Assembly (NCBI GenBank): GCA_902490095.1
Contig: CABUCQ010000020.1
Location: 1-23,827, forward strand
DNA from: an uncultured Collinsella sp.
GTDB taxonomy: Bacteria > Actinomycetota > Coriobacteriia > Coriobacteriales > Coriobacteriaceae
DNA: 23,827 nucleotides
Direction: 5' to 3'
Shown: positions 1 through 7,481 of the stretch, piece after piece
Layout of the letters: each line of letters opens with the position of its first letter
Position numbering within the stretch: position 1 is the first letter of the stretch
Translations under genes and position numbers: made by a program
Notes under the pieces: model-generated
Told to the model about the DNA's origin: nothing
The model's input: the letters and a program-made list of their open reading frames with translations, nothing else
Database searches by the model: none

Positions 1-76
1 AGGGGCACGCGGTGCCAGGGCGACGATTATCGTCGGGCTTACCGCTCGCCTGCTGGACATCGAATACAAGTGCCAC
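1..76 (-). CDS. Start of an unidentified gene cut by the left window edge
   Basis: A GTG at 76-74 follows a near-ideal ribosome binding site: GGAGG at 89-85 with 8 bases of spacing, lying over the last codons and stop of cutC. The frame stays open for 25 codons to the window edge and begins V-A-L-V-F-D-V-Q-Q-A-S-G-K-P. I recognise no family in this stretch. The tight spacing (3 bases between the cutC stop and this GTG) implies co-transcription and possibly translational coupling with cutC. An alternative ATG in another frame (M-S-S-R-R-A-V) lacks an equally good site. The call rests on the RBS and open frame only. Confidence 0.4.
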   Translation of the reverse strand, partial: MALVFDVQQASGKPDDNRRPGTACP

Positions 77-79
77 GGG

Positions 80-757
80 CTACACCTCCAGCGGCACAAT
101 CTTGGTGCCATGGAGCTCGGAGACGCCCAGTGCCGCCGCCACGGTATCGCGGTTGACCGTGGAAATGCCGCCGCCGGGAAGGATGGTCAAGCGGTCGCCC
201 GCATACTCGATCAAGCGGGCCAGGTTTTCGAAGTTGTCCTCGATCGGCGCACCGGCAGCGCCACCATGCGTCAGGATGCGTGTGATGCCGCAGTCGGCGA
301 GTATGTCAATCGCGTCGAGCTGAGCCTCGGGCGAGAGCTGATCAAACGCCATGTGGAAGGTGATGTCGATGGGTTCACGCTTGCATTCCTCGGTCGCGCA
401 GCCCGCGGCCATCACGAGGGCGCCCAACGTAAGCTCGTCGAGTGCCCATCCGCCAGCGCAGGGCTTGCAGCAGCCAAAGGCCAAACCGTCAACGCCGGCG
501 CTCACGGCAAGGCCCAGGTCCATCTCCATCATACGCAACTCGTCCTGGTTGTAGTGAAAGTCGCCGCCACGCGGGCGAATCATGCACATCACCCGTGCAT
601 CGTGCTCGTGGGCATAGTTGGTCGTAGCGCTGATAACGCCGGCCGAAGGCGTGGTGCCACCAACGGCAAGGTTATCGCACAGCTCGATGCGCTTTGCACC
701 GGCATCGATAGCTGCCGGCACCCGCTCAAAGTTCTCGGCACAAAACTCATACAGCAT
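80..757 (-). CDS. cutC: CutC family protein (copper homeostasis / TIM-barrel)
   Basis: This 225-residue cytoplasmic protein matches the CutC family, a TIM-barrel fold historically linked to copper tolerance, though its biochemical role is unsettled. The family landmarks appear in order: N-terminal ELCDNLAVGGTTPSAGV around residues 25-41, MIRPRGGDFHY around 59-69, a VDGLAFG segment, FHMAFDQ (FHRAFD in E. coli), RILTHGGAAGA and ILPGGGI. E. coli CutC is about 248 residues, so this one is slightly short but complete. I chose the ATG at 757 because GGGGG lies about 7 bases upstream and the protein then starts MLYEFCAEN. A longer frame to 814 has no such support. It is followed closely by another gene (GTG at 76). 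Upstream lies the LIV operon terminator, so it should have its own promoter, which I could not pin down. Confidence 0.85.
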   Translation of the reverse strand: MLYEFCAENFERVPAAIDAGAKRIELCDNLAVGGTTPSAGVISATTNYAHEHDARVMCMIRPRGGDFHYNQDELRMMEMDLGLAVSAGVDGLAFGCCKPCAGGWALDELTLGALVMAAGCATEECKREPIDITFHMAFDQLSPEAQLDAIDILADCGITRILTHGGAAGAPIEDNFENLARLIEYAGDRLTILPGGGISTVNRDTVAAALGVSELHGTKIVPLEV

Positions 758-816
758 AGATAGACCCCCAAAGACAGCAGATGTTTTCCGACGGGCATTG
801 TCACACATCCCCATGA

Positions 817-883
817 AGTTGCGGTGGAATAGGGACTCTTTTGGCCTCTGGAGCCCGTATTCAGTCCCTATTTCACCGCAACT
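817..883. repeat. 67-bp palindrome (21-bp arms, 25-nt loop)
   Basis: The arms 817-837 and 863-883 are reverse complements except at one position (a G opposite a T), flanking the loop 838-862. The right arm reads AGTCCCTATTTCACCGCAAC plus T. The element lies in the cutC/livF gap and ends one base before the LIV terminator. It is too long, and lacks a T-tract, for an ordinary terminator. A dispersed REP- or MITE-like element is the most likely class, but a second copy is not present in this window. Confidence 0.7.
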
Positions 884-884
884 A

Positions 885-921
885 AAAAGGGGCGCTGACT
901 GAGATAGTCAGCGCCCCTTTT
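885..921 (-). terminator. Rho-independent terminator of the LIV operon
   Basis: A perfect 16-bp inverted repeat (885-900 and 906-921) encloses the 5-base loop GAGAT. The stem is GC-rich and carries A/T tracts at both ends, so it can work in both directions. It sits 10 bases beyond the livF stop and ends the minus-strand LIV transcript before cutC. Confidence 0.9.
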
Positions 922-931
922 GTTAGGTGGG

Positions 932-1645
932 TTAGCCTCCGAGGTAGGCTTTGCGGACGTTGTCGTCGTGCAGGAGCTCTTGGCCGGTACCGGTCATGGT
1001 GATCTTGCCGGTCTCGAGCACGTAGCCGCGCGTGGCGATGGAAAGCGCCATCTGCGCGTTTTGCTCAACCAGAAGCACCGTGGTGCCGGCCTTGTGCAGG
1101 TCCTCGACAATCTGGAAGATCTGTTCGATCAGAATCGGTGCCAGACCCATGGAAGGTTCGTCGAGCATAAGCAGTTTGGGGTTACTCATAAGGGCGCGCC
1201 CCATAACGAGCATCTGCTGCTCGCCGCCTGAAAGGGTGCCGGCGACCTGGCGACGACGTTCCTTCAGGCGCGGGAACTGCTCGTAGACGCGCTCCAGGCC
1301 CGGAGCAATTGTGGACTTGGGCTGTGTATAGGCGCCCATCTCCAGGTTCTCCTCGACCGTCATCTGCAAAAAGGCGCGACGACCCTCGGGAACCTGAGCC
1401 AGGCCCTTACCAACCAGCTTATCAGCGGGCGTATGGGTAATGTCCTCGCCCATAAACTTGATGGAGCCGGTCTTGGAGCGCAGCAGGCCCGAGACGGTCT
1501 TGAGCGTTGTGGACTTGCCGGCACCGTTGGCACCAATCAAGGCCACGATCTCGCCCTCGTTAACGTTAAAGGAGATGTCCTTGATGGCGTGGATGGCGCC
1601 GTACCAGACGTTGATGTTGTAGACGGAAAGCATCGGCTCTGCCAT
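932..1645 (-). CDS. livF: LIV ABC transporter ATP-binding protein LivF
   Basis: This 237-residue cytoplasmic ATPase is one of the two nucleotide-binding subunits of a high-affinity branched-chain amino-acid importer. Walker A GANGAGKST is at residues 38-46, the ABC signature LSGGEQQ at 138-144 and Walker B LLMLDEP at 158-164, followed by LLVEQNA, where LivF proteins carry Gln in place of the H-loop His. The length is normal for LivF. The ATG at 1645 abuts the livG stop with no gap (TAA-ATG), and its ribosome site AGGGGGAG lies inside the livG end, so translation is probably coupled. It is the last gene of the operon. Confidence 0.96.
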   Translation of the reverse strand: MAEPMLSVYNINVWYGAIHAIKDISFNVNEGEIVALIGANGAGKSTTLKTVSGLLRSKTGSIKFMGEDITHTPADKLVGKGLAQVPEGRRAFLQMTVEENLEMGAYTQPKSTIAPGLERVYEQFPRLKERRRQVAGTLSGGEQQMLVMGRALMSNPKLLMLDEPSMGLAPILIEQIFQIVEDLHKAGTTVLLVEQNAQMALSIATRGYVLETGKITMTGTGQELLHDDNVRKAYLGG

Positions 1646-2506
1646 TTAGTTCTCCCCCTTATCCTGCTTACCCAGATACGCCTCGATAACGGCGTCGTTG
1701 TTCTGGATTTCCTCCGCCGTACCCTTGGCGATAACCTTGCCAAAGTTAAGCACGCAGATGCCCTCGCAAATGTTCATGACGAGCGACATATCATGCTCGA
1801 TAAGCATGATGGCGATGCCGAAGGTGTCGCGAATCTTGACGATGTTCGCCATGAGCTCTGCGGTCTCGGACGGGTTCATGCCGGCGGCAGGCTCGTCGAG
1901 CAGCAGTAGCTTGGGGTTGGTGGCAAGCGCGCGGACGATCTCCAAACGACGCTGAGCGCCGTAAGGCAACGATCCGGCCTGCTCGTTTGCCAGATGCTCC
2001 ATATCAAAGATGGACAGCAGCTCCATGGCGCGCTCGTGGGCGGCCTTCTCGTGCTTCCAATACGTCGGCAGGCGCAGCACGCCCTCAAAGCCGGAGTAGC
2101 GCTCCTGGTTGTGCAGGCCGACCTTAACGTTGTCCTCCACCGTCATGGTGTTGAACAGACGGATGTTCTGGAACGTACGGGCAATACCCATGCGGTTGAC
2201 CTGGTAGACCGACTTGCCCGAAGTGTCCTCACCGTCGAGCAGGATGGTGCCGTGCGTAGGCTGGTACACCTTGGTGAGCAGGTTGAAGACCGTGGTCTTG
2301 CCGGCACCGTTGGGGCCGATGAGACCGGCAATCTCGGTCTTGCCGATGGTTAGGCTAAAGTCGTCGACCGCCTTAAGGCCGCCGAATTCAATGCCCAGGT
2401 GAATGCACTCGAGCGCCGGGCGCTGGCCCAGGTCGCGGTCGGGAACGATGGCGCCAGAAGGATACGGGACCATCTTGCCCTTGTTGAACTCAAACTTACT
2501 GGGCAT
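1646..2506 (-). CDS. livG: LIV ABC transporter ATP-binding protein LivG
   Basis: This is the second ATPase subunit of the LIV importer, 286 residues. Walker A GPNGAGKTT is at 64-72, the signature-like LPYGAQR at 180-186, Walker B LLLLDEP at 200-206 and the H-loop His at 238 in IEHDMS. About 30 residues (MPSKFEFNKG onward) precede the ABC fold, a modest extension beyond typical LivG. I chose ATG 2506 because AGGAGG lies 9 bases upstream within the end of livM. The frame is open further to 2533. The gene overlaps livM by 11 bases, which implies translational coupling. Confidence 0.95.
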   Translation of the reverse strand: MPSKFEFNKGKMVPYPSGAIVPDRDLGQRPALECIHLGIEFGGLKAVDDFSLTIGKTEIAGLIGPNGAGKTTVFNLLTKVYQPTHGTILLDGEDTSGKSVYQVNRMGIARTFQNIRLFNTMTVEDNVKVGLHNQERYSGFEGVLRLPTYWKHEKAAHERAMELLSIFDMEHLANEQAGSLPYGAQRRLEIVRALATNPKLLLLDEPAAGMNPSETAELMANIVKIRDTFGIAIMLIEHDMSLVMNICEGICVLNFGKVIAKGTAEEIQNNDAVIEAYLGKQDKGEN

Positions 2507-3584
2507 CGGCTGCCACCTCCTTCTTGGAAGCAAAGCGGTCCTTAATGCGTGCGAAGAACGCCTTGAGCTGTGGGTTGTTAGTAAAGACCATGACCAGAAT
2601 CAACACGATGGCGTAGATGAGCATGCGGTAGTCCGAGAACTGACGGAGCAGCTCGGGGAGCACCGTGAGCAGCGCCGCGGCGATAACGGAGCCGCGCATA
2701 TTGCCCAGGCCGCCCAGGACCACGAACACCAGAATGAGGATGGACGTATTGAAGTCGAACTTAGTGGCGGAAAGCTGCGAGAAGTTACCGCCGAACAGGG
2801 CTCCGGCAGCGCCGGCGAGGGCAGCGGAAACCACGAAGGCGATCATGCGGTACTGGGTGACGGAGATGCCCACAGACTCGGCAGCGATCTTGTTGTCGCG
2901 CACGGCAATAATGGCACGACCGGTACGGCTGCGAACCAGGTTGAGCACAATCACGAGCGCGACCATAACCAGGATTGCGCCGGCAAGGAAGGTCGAATAG
3001 GTCGACACGCCCGATGCGCCCTGCGCGCCCTTGATGATGGCGGTGCCGTCCTCGAGCAGGTGCAGGTCGTCGATCGTGGAGTTACCCGTGATGTTAAAGA
3101 TCACATGCAGGCCGCGGGAATCGACGCCCACAATGAGGCAGGTGACGACCTCTTTGATGATCTCGCCAAAAGCCAGGGTCACGATGGCCAGATAGTCGCC
3201 GCTCAGGCGCAGGACCGGGATGCCGATCAAGAAGCCCAAGATGCCAGCGGCGATAGCGCCGACCACAATGCTGATGATCAGACGCATCGGATCGGACGGA
3301 ACGGTGCTCTCCAGCGCGACGGCAGTGACGATGCCCGTATAGGCACCGACGCTCATAAAGCCCGCGTGGCCCAGCGACAAGTCGCCCGCGATGCCGACGA
3401 CGAGGTTAAGGGAGATGGCCATGACGATATAGGCCGTGATGGGAACCAGCTGACCGGCGATCATGCGCGGGATCATGTGGTTGGACTGCATAAAGAACAC
3501 GATGGCGAACGCCACAACGCACATGGCGTACGTGACAAAGTCGTGACGCGTCTGCTTGTCTTTAAGAAACTTCATAACGCTCAC
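2496..3584 (-). CDS. livM: LIV ABC transporter permease LivM
   Basis: This 362-residue inner-membrane permease subunit has many hydrophobic helices and the LivM signature SLGHAGFMSVGAY at residues 70-82. The first helix spans about residues 16-32. The chain ends in a short lysine-rich cytoplasmic tail (FASKKEVAADAQ). The start is ambiguous. A GTG at 3584 directly abuts the livH TAG and has AAGG just upstream, while an ATG three codons later (3575) has GGTGA about 5 bases upstream. The product is the same apart from three residues. It pairs with LivH to form the transport channel. Confidence 0.94.
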   Translation of the reverse strand: MSVMKFLKDKQTRHDFVTYAMCVVAFAIVFFMQSNHMIPRMIAGQLVPITAYIVMAISLNLVVGIAGDLSLGHAGFMSVGAYTGIVTAVALESTVPSDPMRLIISIVVGAIAAGILGFLIGIPVLRLSGDYLAIVTLAFGEIIKEVVTCLIVGVDSRGLHVIFNITGNSTIDDLHLLEDGTAIIKGAQGASGVSTYSTFLAGAILVMVALVIVLNLVRSRTGRAIIAVRDNKIAAESVGISVTQYRMIAFVVSAALAGAAGALFGGNFSQLSATKFDFNTSILILVFVVLGGLGNMRGSVIAAALLTVLPELLRQFSDYRMLIYAIVLILVMVFTNNPQLKAFFARIKDRFASKKEVAADAQ

Positions 3585-4466
3585 CTACACCTTCTCGGGG
3601 ACGTACTTGCCCAAGAGGCCGGCAGGCTTGACGAGCAGGACGATGATCAAAACACCAAAGACGATGGAGTTGGCAAGGCTCGTGGAAATGTAAGCCTGCG
3701 CCATCGCCTCGATGATGCCGATGAGAATACCGCCGACAAAGGCACCGGGGATGGAGCCGATGCCGCCGAAGACGGCGGCATCGAAGGCCTTGATGCCAGG
3801 CATGGCGCCCGTGGTGGGCTGCAACACCGGCGAGTAGGAGCACAGGAGCACGCCGGCGATGGCGGCAAGGGCGGAGCCGATGGCGAACGTCATCGAGATG
3901 GTGCGGTTGACGTTGATGCCCATGAGCTGAGCGGCGGCCTTGTCCTCGGACACGGCGCGCATGGCCTTGCCCATCTTGGTCTTACCTGTAAAGAACATCA
4001 GGCCGGCCATGATAACCAGGCAGGCGACGATAGTGACGAGCGAGACGGCGCTTACGTTAAACTTGGCCAAGAACTCCGGCACCGGGAAGGTGACGAGCGA
4101 AGTGAAGTTCTTGGGCGTGGCGCCCCACAGAAGCTGCGCGGCGTTCTGCAGGAAGTAAGACACGCCGATGGCCGTGATCAGAACGGCCAGCGGGCCTGCT
4201 TGGCGCAGCGGCTTATAGGCCAGACCCTCAATGAGAACACCGAGAACCGTGCAGACCACACAAGAGAGAACTACAGATGCCCAGCCCGGGAGGCCGAGAT
4301 ACGACGTGGCGCAGAACGAGACATAGGCACCGACCATGATGACATCGCCGTGAGCGAAGTTGAGCATCTTGGCGATACCGTAGACCATGGTGTAGCCCAA
4401 CGCGATGATGGCGTAGACGCTGCCCATGGACAGGCCGTTGACCAGGTATTGGATAAAGACCGTCAT
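3585..4466 (-). CDS. livH: LIV ABC transporter permease LivH
   Basis: This 293-residue multi-spanning permease carries the LivH signature NFAHGDVIMVGAY at residues 36-48 and a conserved late segment FGGIGSIPGAFVGG. It forms the membrane channel with LivM. I chose ATG 4466 (MTVFIQYLVNG), which has AAGGGGG about 9 bases upstream. The open frame continues to 4559 but into a hairpin-containing spacer without a good ribosome site. The livH, livM, livG and livF genes overlap or abut, so they form one translational unit. Confidence 0.95.
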   Translation of the reverse strand: MTVFIQYLVNGLSMGSVYAIIALGYTMVYGIAKMLNFAHGDVIMVGAYVSFCATSYLGLPGWASVVLSCVVCTVLGVLIEGLAYKPLRQAGPLAVLITAIGVSYFLQNAAQLLWGATPKNFTSLVTFPVPEFLAKFNVSAVSLVTIVACLVIMAGLMFFTGKTKMGKAMRAVSEDKAAAQLMGINVNRTISMTFAIGSALAAIAGVLLCSYSPVLQPTTGAMPGIKAFDAAVFGGIGSIPGAFVGGILIGIIEAMAQAYISTSLANSIVFGVLIIVLLVKPAGLLGKYVPEKV

Positions 4467-4512
4467 GTTCCACATCCCCCTTTCGAATAGGTTTCCAGTT
4501 AATGTATGAAAC

Positions 4513-4532
4513 AGGGACGTTACACTGTCCCT
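4513..4532 (-). other. Small hairpin upstream of livH
   Basis: AGGGAC (4513-4518) and GTCCCT (4527-4532) form a 6-bp stem with an 8-base loop in the 139-base spacer between the binding-protein gene and livH. On its own it is weak. It lies next to a larger hairpin at 4543-4574. Confidence 0.4.
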
Positions 4533-4542
4533 AGATACCAAG

Positions 4543-4574
4543 CAAGCAGGGAAGGCCAAAACCTCCCCTGCTTG
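4543..4574 (-). terminator. Intercistronic hairpin between binding protein and livH
   Basis: CAAGCAGGGAAGG (4543-4555) pairs with CCTCCCCTGCTTG (4562-4574) with one mismatch and a 6-base loop. No U-tract follows on the minus strand, so it is unlikely to be a full terminator. The position, just after the binding-protein gene and before the permease genes, fits a partial terminator or a 3'-end stabiliser that keeps binding-protein mRNA more abundant than permease mRNA. That role is inferred. Confidence 0.6.
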
Positions 4575-4605
4575 GGATCAAAACCGCTCTATGTAAGGCG
4601 GCCAA

Positions 4606-5793
4606 TTAGGCCTGCACGTACTTGCCGTCGGTGATGACGTACGCCGTGGGCTCCTTCTGGACCTGGCCCTTATCGTTCCAGGTGAGCTTGCCGGTCAGAC
4701 CGTCAACGGTAATCTTGAGCATAGCCTTGGACAGCTTCTCGGCGACCTCGGTCGGATCGGCGTCGACACCAAGACCGGCCTCCTTGACGGCCTCGGCCAC
4801 CGCGTGCACGCCGTCGTAGGCGTCGGCGGCAAACTGGTCGGGGGTATCGCCGTACTTATCCTTGTAAGCGTTGACGAAGTCGGCGTTCTTCTCGTCGTCA
4901 GCGGAGAACGGGGTCATGAGCAGCAGACCCTCGGCAAGAGAGGTATCGAAGCCCTCAACGCCCAGGATGCCGTCCATGCCGTCGCAGCCCATCATCTTGA
5001 CGTCGTAGCCCATGTCCTTGGCGTTCTTGAGCAGGACGGACGCCGGCGTGTAGTAGATCGGCGCAAAGATCATGGTGGCGCCGGCCTGCTTGGCCTTGGT
5101 CAGCTGATTGGTAAAGCTCGTGGCGGAGTCGTCCTTAAAGGTCTCCTCGTCAACAATCTCGAGCTTGGACTCAGCGGCCTGGGCCTTAAAGGAATCTGCG
5201 ATGCCCGAAGAATAGGCGTCGCCGGAGTTATAGAACAGCACGAACTTTTCGTCCGCATACTTCTGCGCCAGGAACTTGGCAGCGTTGACACCCTGGTTGG
5301 GGTCGGTGAAGCAAACCTGGAAGACGCAATCCTTGCCGTCGGTGACGTCCTCGGAGGACGCGGACGGGGTGATCATGAACGTCTTGGGGTCGTTACCGCA
5401 CTCGGCGGCAACGGCAACCGACGCACCCGTGGTGGTCGGGCCGACGAGGGCCTGCATGCCCCAGTCGAGCAGGGTGTTGAAGGCGTTGACGGCCTTCTCG
5501 CCGTCGGCCTGGTCATCCTCGGCCTTGCTGGCAAGCGGCAGCTCCTTGGTCGAGAAATCCTTGCAGCCAAGCTCGACACCCTGGGTAACGGACTTGCCGT
5601 AGGACGCGTTGGCGCCGGTCAGCGGGCCGATGGTACCGATCTTAAACGAAGCGTCGCTCGAAGCGGAACCGCTGTCGCCGCCGTTGGAGGAGCAGCCAGC
5701 TAGAATGGACATCGCCCCCAGACCTGCTGCGCTCGCGATAACGCTCCTGCGATTCATAACAGGGTTCAATGACTTACCGGTGAGGCTCGACAT
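4606..5793 (-). CDS. livJ: Branched-chain amino-acid ABC transporter binding lipoprotein (copy 1)
   Basis: This 395-residue periplasmic-type binding protein of the LivJ/LivK (Peripla_BP_6) family delivers substrate to LivHM. The N-terminus has a signal with a twin-Arg pair (NRRSVIA, residues 14-20) and a lipobox LAGC with the acylated Cys at 34, followed by a Ser/Gly-rich linker. The mature part begins FKIGTIGPLTGANASYG. I chose ATG 5793 because AGGAG lies about 7 bases upstream; the inner ATG at 5757 has no site. It heads the livHMGF cluster. It is a close paralog of the next upstream gene (6063-7229): in one 37-residue stretch starting TNQLT, 34 residues are identical. The true ligand cannot be read from sequence, and leucine, isoleucine or valine is assumed from the family. 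Confidence 0.92.
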   Translation of the reverse strand: MSSLTGKSLNPVMNRRSVIASAAGLGAMSILAGCSSNGGDSGSASSDASFKIGTIGPLTGANASYGKSVTQGVELGCKDFSTKELPLASKAEDDQADGEKAVNAFNTLLDWGMQALVGPTTTGASVAVAAECGNDPKTFMITPSASSEDVTDGKDCVFQVCFTDPNQGVNAAKFLAQKYADEKFVLFYNSGDAYSSGIADSFKAQAAESKLEIVDEETFKDDSATSFTNQLTKAKQAGATMIFAPIYYTPASVLLKNAKDMGYDVKMMGCDGMDGILGVEGFDTSLAEGLLLMTPFSADDEKNADFVNAYKDKYGDTPDQFAADAYDGVHAVAEAVKEAGLGVDADPTEVAEKLSKAMLKITVDGLTGKLTWNDKGQVQKEPTAYVITDGKYVQA

Positions 5794-6062
5794 GCGGCTC
5801 TCCTCTCAAATCTCGTCGGGTTTCGGTTACCCGACAGGCCATCCTTCGCCGTGTTCGGCGTTCGCAAAATAGTAGACGCTTTAGTTGAGAAAAGTGGCGA
5901 TTATTTCAACTTTTCTTTTGTTTTGCCCATTTATCCATAATTCTGCGTATTCCTGTAGGTTTATGCAGTTTAGCCACTTTATTGTGTGAAAGTAATGTTT
6001 CCGTTCTGCTACAGGCGTCCTTGCCTTGCGTAAAACGGCCCCACCGGTCTCGTTATATGCAC
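5794..6062 (-). promoter_or_regulatory. AT-rich intergenic leader between the two binding-protein genes
   Basis: This 269-base gap separates the two paralogous binding-protein genes. It contrasts with its surroundings in being AT-rich at about 5880-6000, so it probably holds a promoter for the downstream liv operon. On the minus strand TACTAT is a possible -10, without a convincing -35. Two stem-loops follow toward the gene: CGCCG/CGGCG (5847-5860) and GTCGGGT/ACCCGAC (5815-5835). A dyad GTTGA-N17-TCAAC at 5884-5910 and an 8-bp inverted pair (5891-5898 with 5973-5980) could be operator sites. No T-box or known riboswitch consensus was seen. Confidence 0.45.
5815..5835 (-). other. Stem-loop in the 5' leader of binding-protein copy 1
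   Basis: GTCGGGT (5815-5821) and ACCCGAC (5829-5835) form a perfect 7-bp stem with a 7-base loop. Its near edge is 21 bases upstream of the ATG, just before the ribosome binding site. It could affect mRNA stability or ribosome access. Confidence 0.5.
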
Positions 6063-7229
6063 TTAGGCGGCGATGTACTTGCCGTCCTGAATCACATAGG
6101 CCGTAGCGGGCTTTTCGACTTGGCCCTCGTCGTTCCACGTCAGCTCGCCCGTCAGGCCCTCGATCTTGATCTTGCGCATGGCCTTGGCAAGGTCGCCGGC
6201 AATGTCGGCACCGTCGGCCGAAATGTCAATCCCCGCCCTATCGATAGCCTCGGCGATGGCGTGGACGCAATCGTAAGCGTCGGCGGCAAACTGGTTGGGC
6301 GTCTCGTCGTAGGCATCCTTATAGGCCTTGACGAAGTCGGCATTCTTCTCGTCGTCGGCAGAAAATGGGGTCATGAGCAGTACCCCCTCGGCAAGAGAGG
6401 TATCGAAGCCTTCCACAGAGAGCAGGCCGTCCATGCCATCGGTACCCATGAGGGTCATGTCGTAGCCCATGTCCTTGGCGTTCTTGAGCAAAACGGACGC
6501 CGGCGTGTAGTAGATCGGCGCAAAGATGAGCGTGGCGCCGGCCTCCTTGGCTATGGTGAGCTGGTTGGTAAAGCTCGTGGAAGAGTCGTCCTTAAAGGTC
6601 TCGGTATCGACGATGTCGAGCTTGGAGGCCTTGGCCTGCTCGGCAAAAGCGTCGGCAACGCCCGAGCTATACGTATCGCCGGAGTTGTAGAACAGGGCGA
6701 TCTTGGCATCCGCGTACTTCTCGGCCAAGAACTTTGCGGCGCTGGCGCCCATGGTGGGATCGGTGAAGCAAACCTGGAAAACCGTGGTCTTGTCCTTGGT
6801 GACGTCGAGAGACGAGGCCGAGGGCGTGACCATGAGCATATCGTCGGCAATCTCGCCCGAGACGGCGACGGCGGCACCAGTCGTGACGGGACCGACGAGC
6901 GCCTGCATGCCCCAGTCGCACAGGGCATTGAAGGCGTTGATGGCCTTCTCGCCGTCAGCGACGTCATCCTCGGACTTAAGCGAGAGCTTGAGGTCCTTGG
7001 TCGAGAAATCCTTGGCGGCGAGCTTGGCACCCTTCTCGGCCGAAACGCCATAGGTTGCCGCGGCGCCGGTCAGAGGGCCGATGACACCGATCTTGAAGGT
7101 CTTGCCGTCATCGGCGGAGCCGCCGTCCGAGCCACCCGACGAGCAACCAGCGAGTGCGACGGCACTGCCGAGCGCCGCGGCACCGGCGAGAAAGTTCCTA
7201 CGGCTGAGCGTGCTGTTGATGTTGAACAT
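6063..7229 (-). CDS. livJ: Branched-chain amino-acid ABC transporter binding lipoprotein (copy 2)
   Basis: This 388-residue LivJ/LivK-type binding protein is a tandem paralog of the gene at 4606-5793. The signal contains a textbook twin-arginine motif SRRNFL (residues 9-14) and a lipobox LAGC with Cys at 29, then a Gly/Ser/Asp linker. The mature domain starts FKIGVIGPLTGAAATYG. The segment FAPIYYTPASVLLKNAKDMG is identical in both copies. I chose ATG 7229 because AGGGGG lies about 6 bases upstream. It is the first of six genes in the same direction, but the 269-base spacer suggests the second copy and the transporter genes may be transcribed separately. The divergence between copies is spread through the whole protein, so the two may bind different ligands. 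Confidence 0.92.
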   Translation of the reverse strand: MFNINSTLSRRNFLAGAAALGSAVALAGCSSGGSDGGSADDGKTFKIGVIGPLTGAAATYGVSAEKGAKLAAKDFSTKDLKLSLKSEDDVADGEKAINAFNALCDWGMQALVGPVTTGAAVAVSGEIADDMLMVTPSASSLDVTKDKTTVFQVCFTDPTMGASAAKFLAEKYADAKIALFYNSGDTYSSGVADAFAEQAKASKLDIVDTETFKDDSSTSFTNQLTIAKEAGATLIFAPIYYTPASVLLKNAKDMGYDMTLMGTDGMDGLLSVEGFDTSLAEGVLLMTPFSADDEKNADFVKAYKDAYDETPNQFAADAYDCVHAIAEAIDRAGIDISADGADIAGDLAKAMRKIKIEGLTGELTWNDEGQVEKPATAYVIQDGKYIAA

Positions 7230-7481
7230 GGTGTCCCCCTTTTTTCGCTGGCCGCAGCGCGGCCGTCTTGCGGTACGGAGCAAACCTTATGGCGCAAACG
7301 TTGACAGTTTGTTACGGAGTTCCGTTTGTAGCGAGCATGTTTCCAATGTTTCCGCAGCGTTTCGGGGGTGCCGTTTTGTGCGACTCCTGTTGCCTGGCGA
7401 GCACGCGCCCTCGGTTCACGCTAGAATGCACTCAACCTTTAAGCGGTTAATCCATCCATAAGATGCACGAAGGAGCTATCT
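7230..7481. promoter_or_regulatory. Divergent promoter region between livJ copy 2 and hom
   Basis: This 252-base gap lies between divergent genes and must hold promoters for both. On the plus strand TAGAAT at 7422-7427 is a candidate -10 for hom, without a good -35. A perfect TTGACA at 7301-7306 has no matching -10 at 17 bases. A short near-palindrome ACGGA-GT-TCCGT lies just downstream of it. These assignments are weak. Confidence 0.35.

Noticed and set aside
2403..4490. Long plus-strand open frame (695 codons) over livG, livM and livH
   Set aside because: It is antisense to a well-supported operon. Its translation is low-complexity, rich in Asp, Gly, His and Gln, without any recognisable domain, as expected from GC-biased codons read backwards.
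5794..6062. T-box or known amino-acid riboswitch before the liv genes
   Set aside because: The T-box core and antiterminator bases were not found, and the hairpins have no terminator T-tract.
5881..6138. Minus-strand open frame of 85 codons in the gap between the binding proteins
   Set aside because: It overlaps the end of copy 2, lacks a convincing ribosome site and shows no family resemblance. The gap reads better as promoter and leader sequence.
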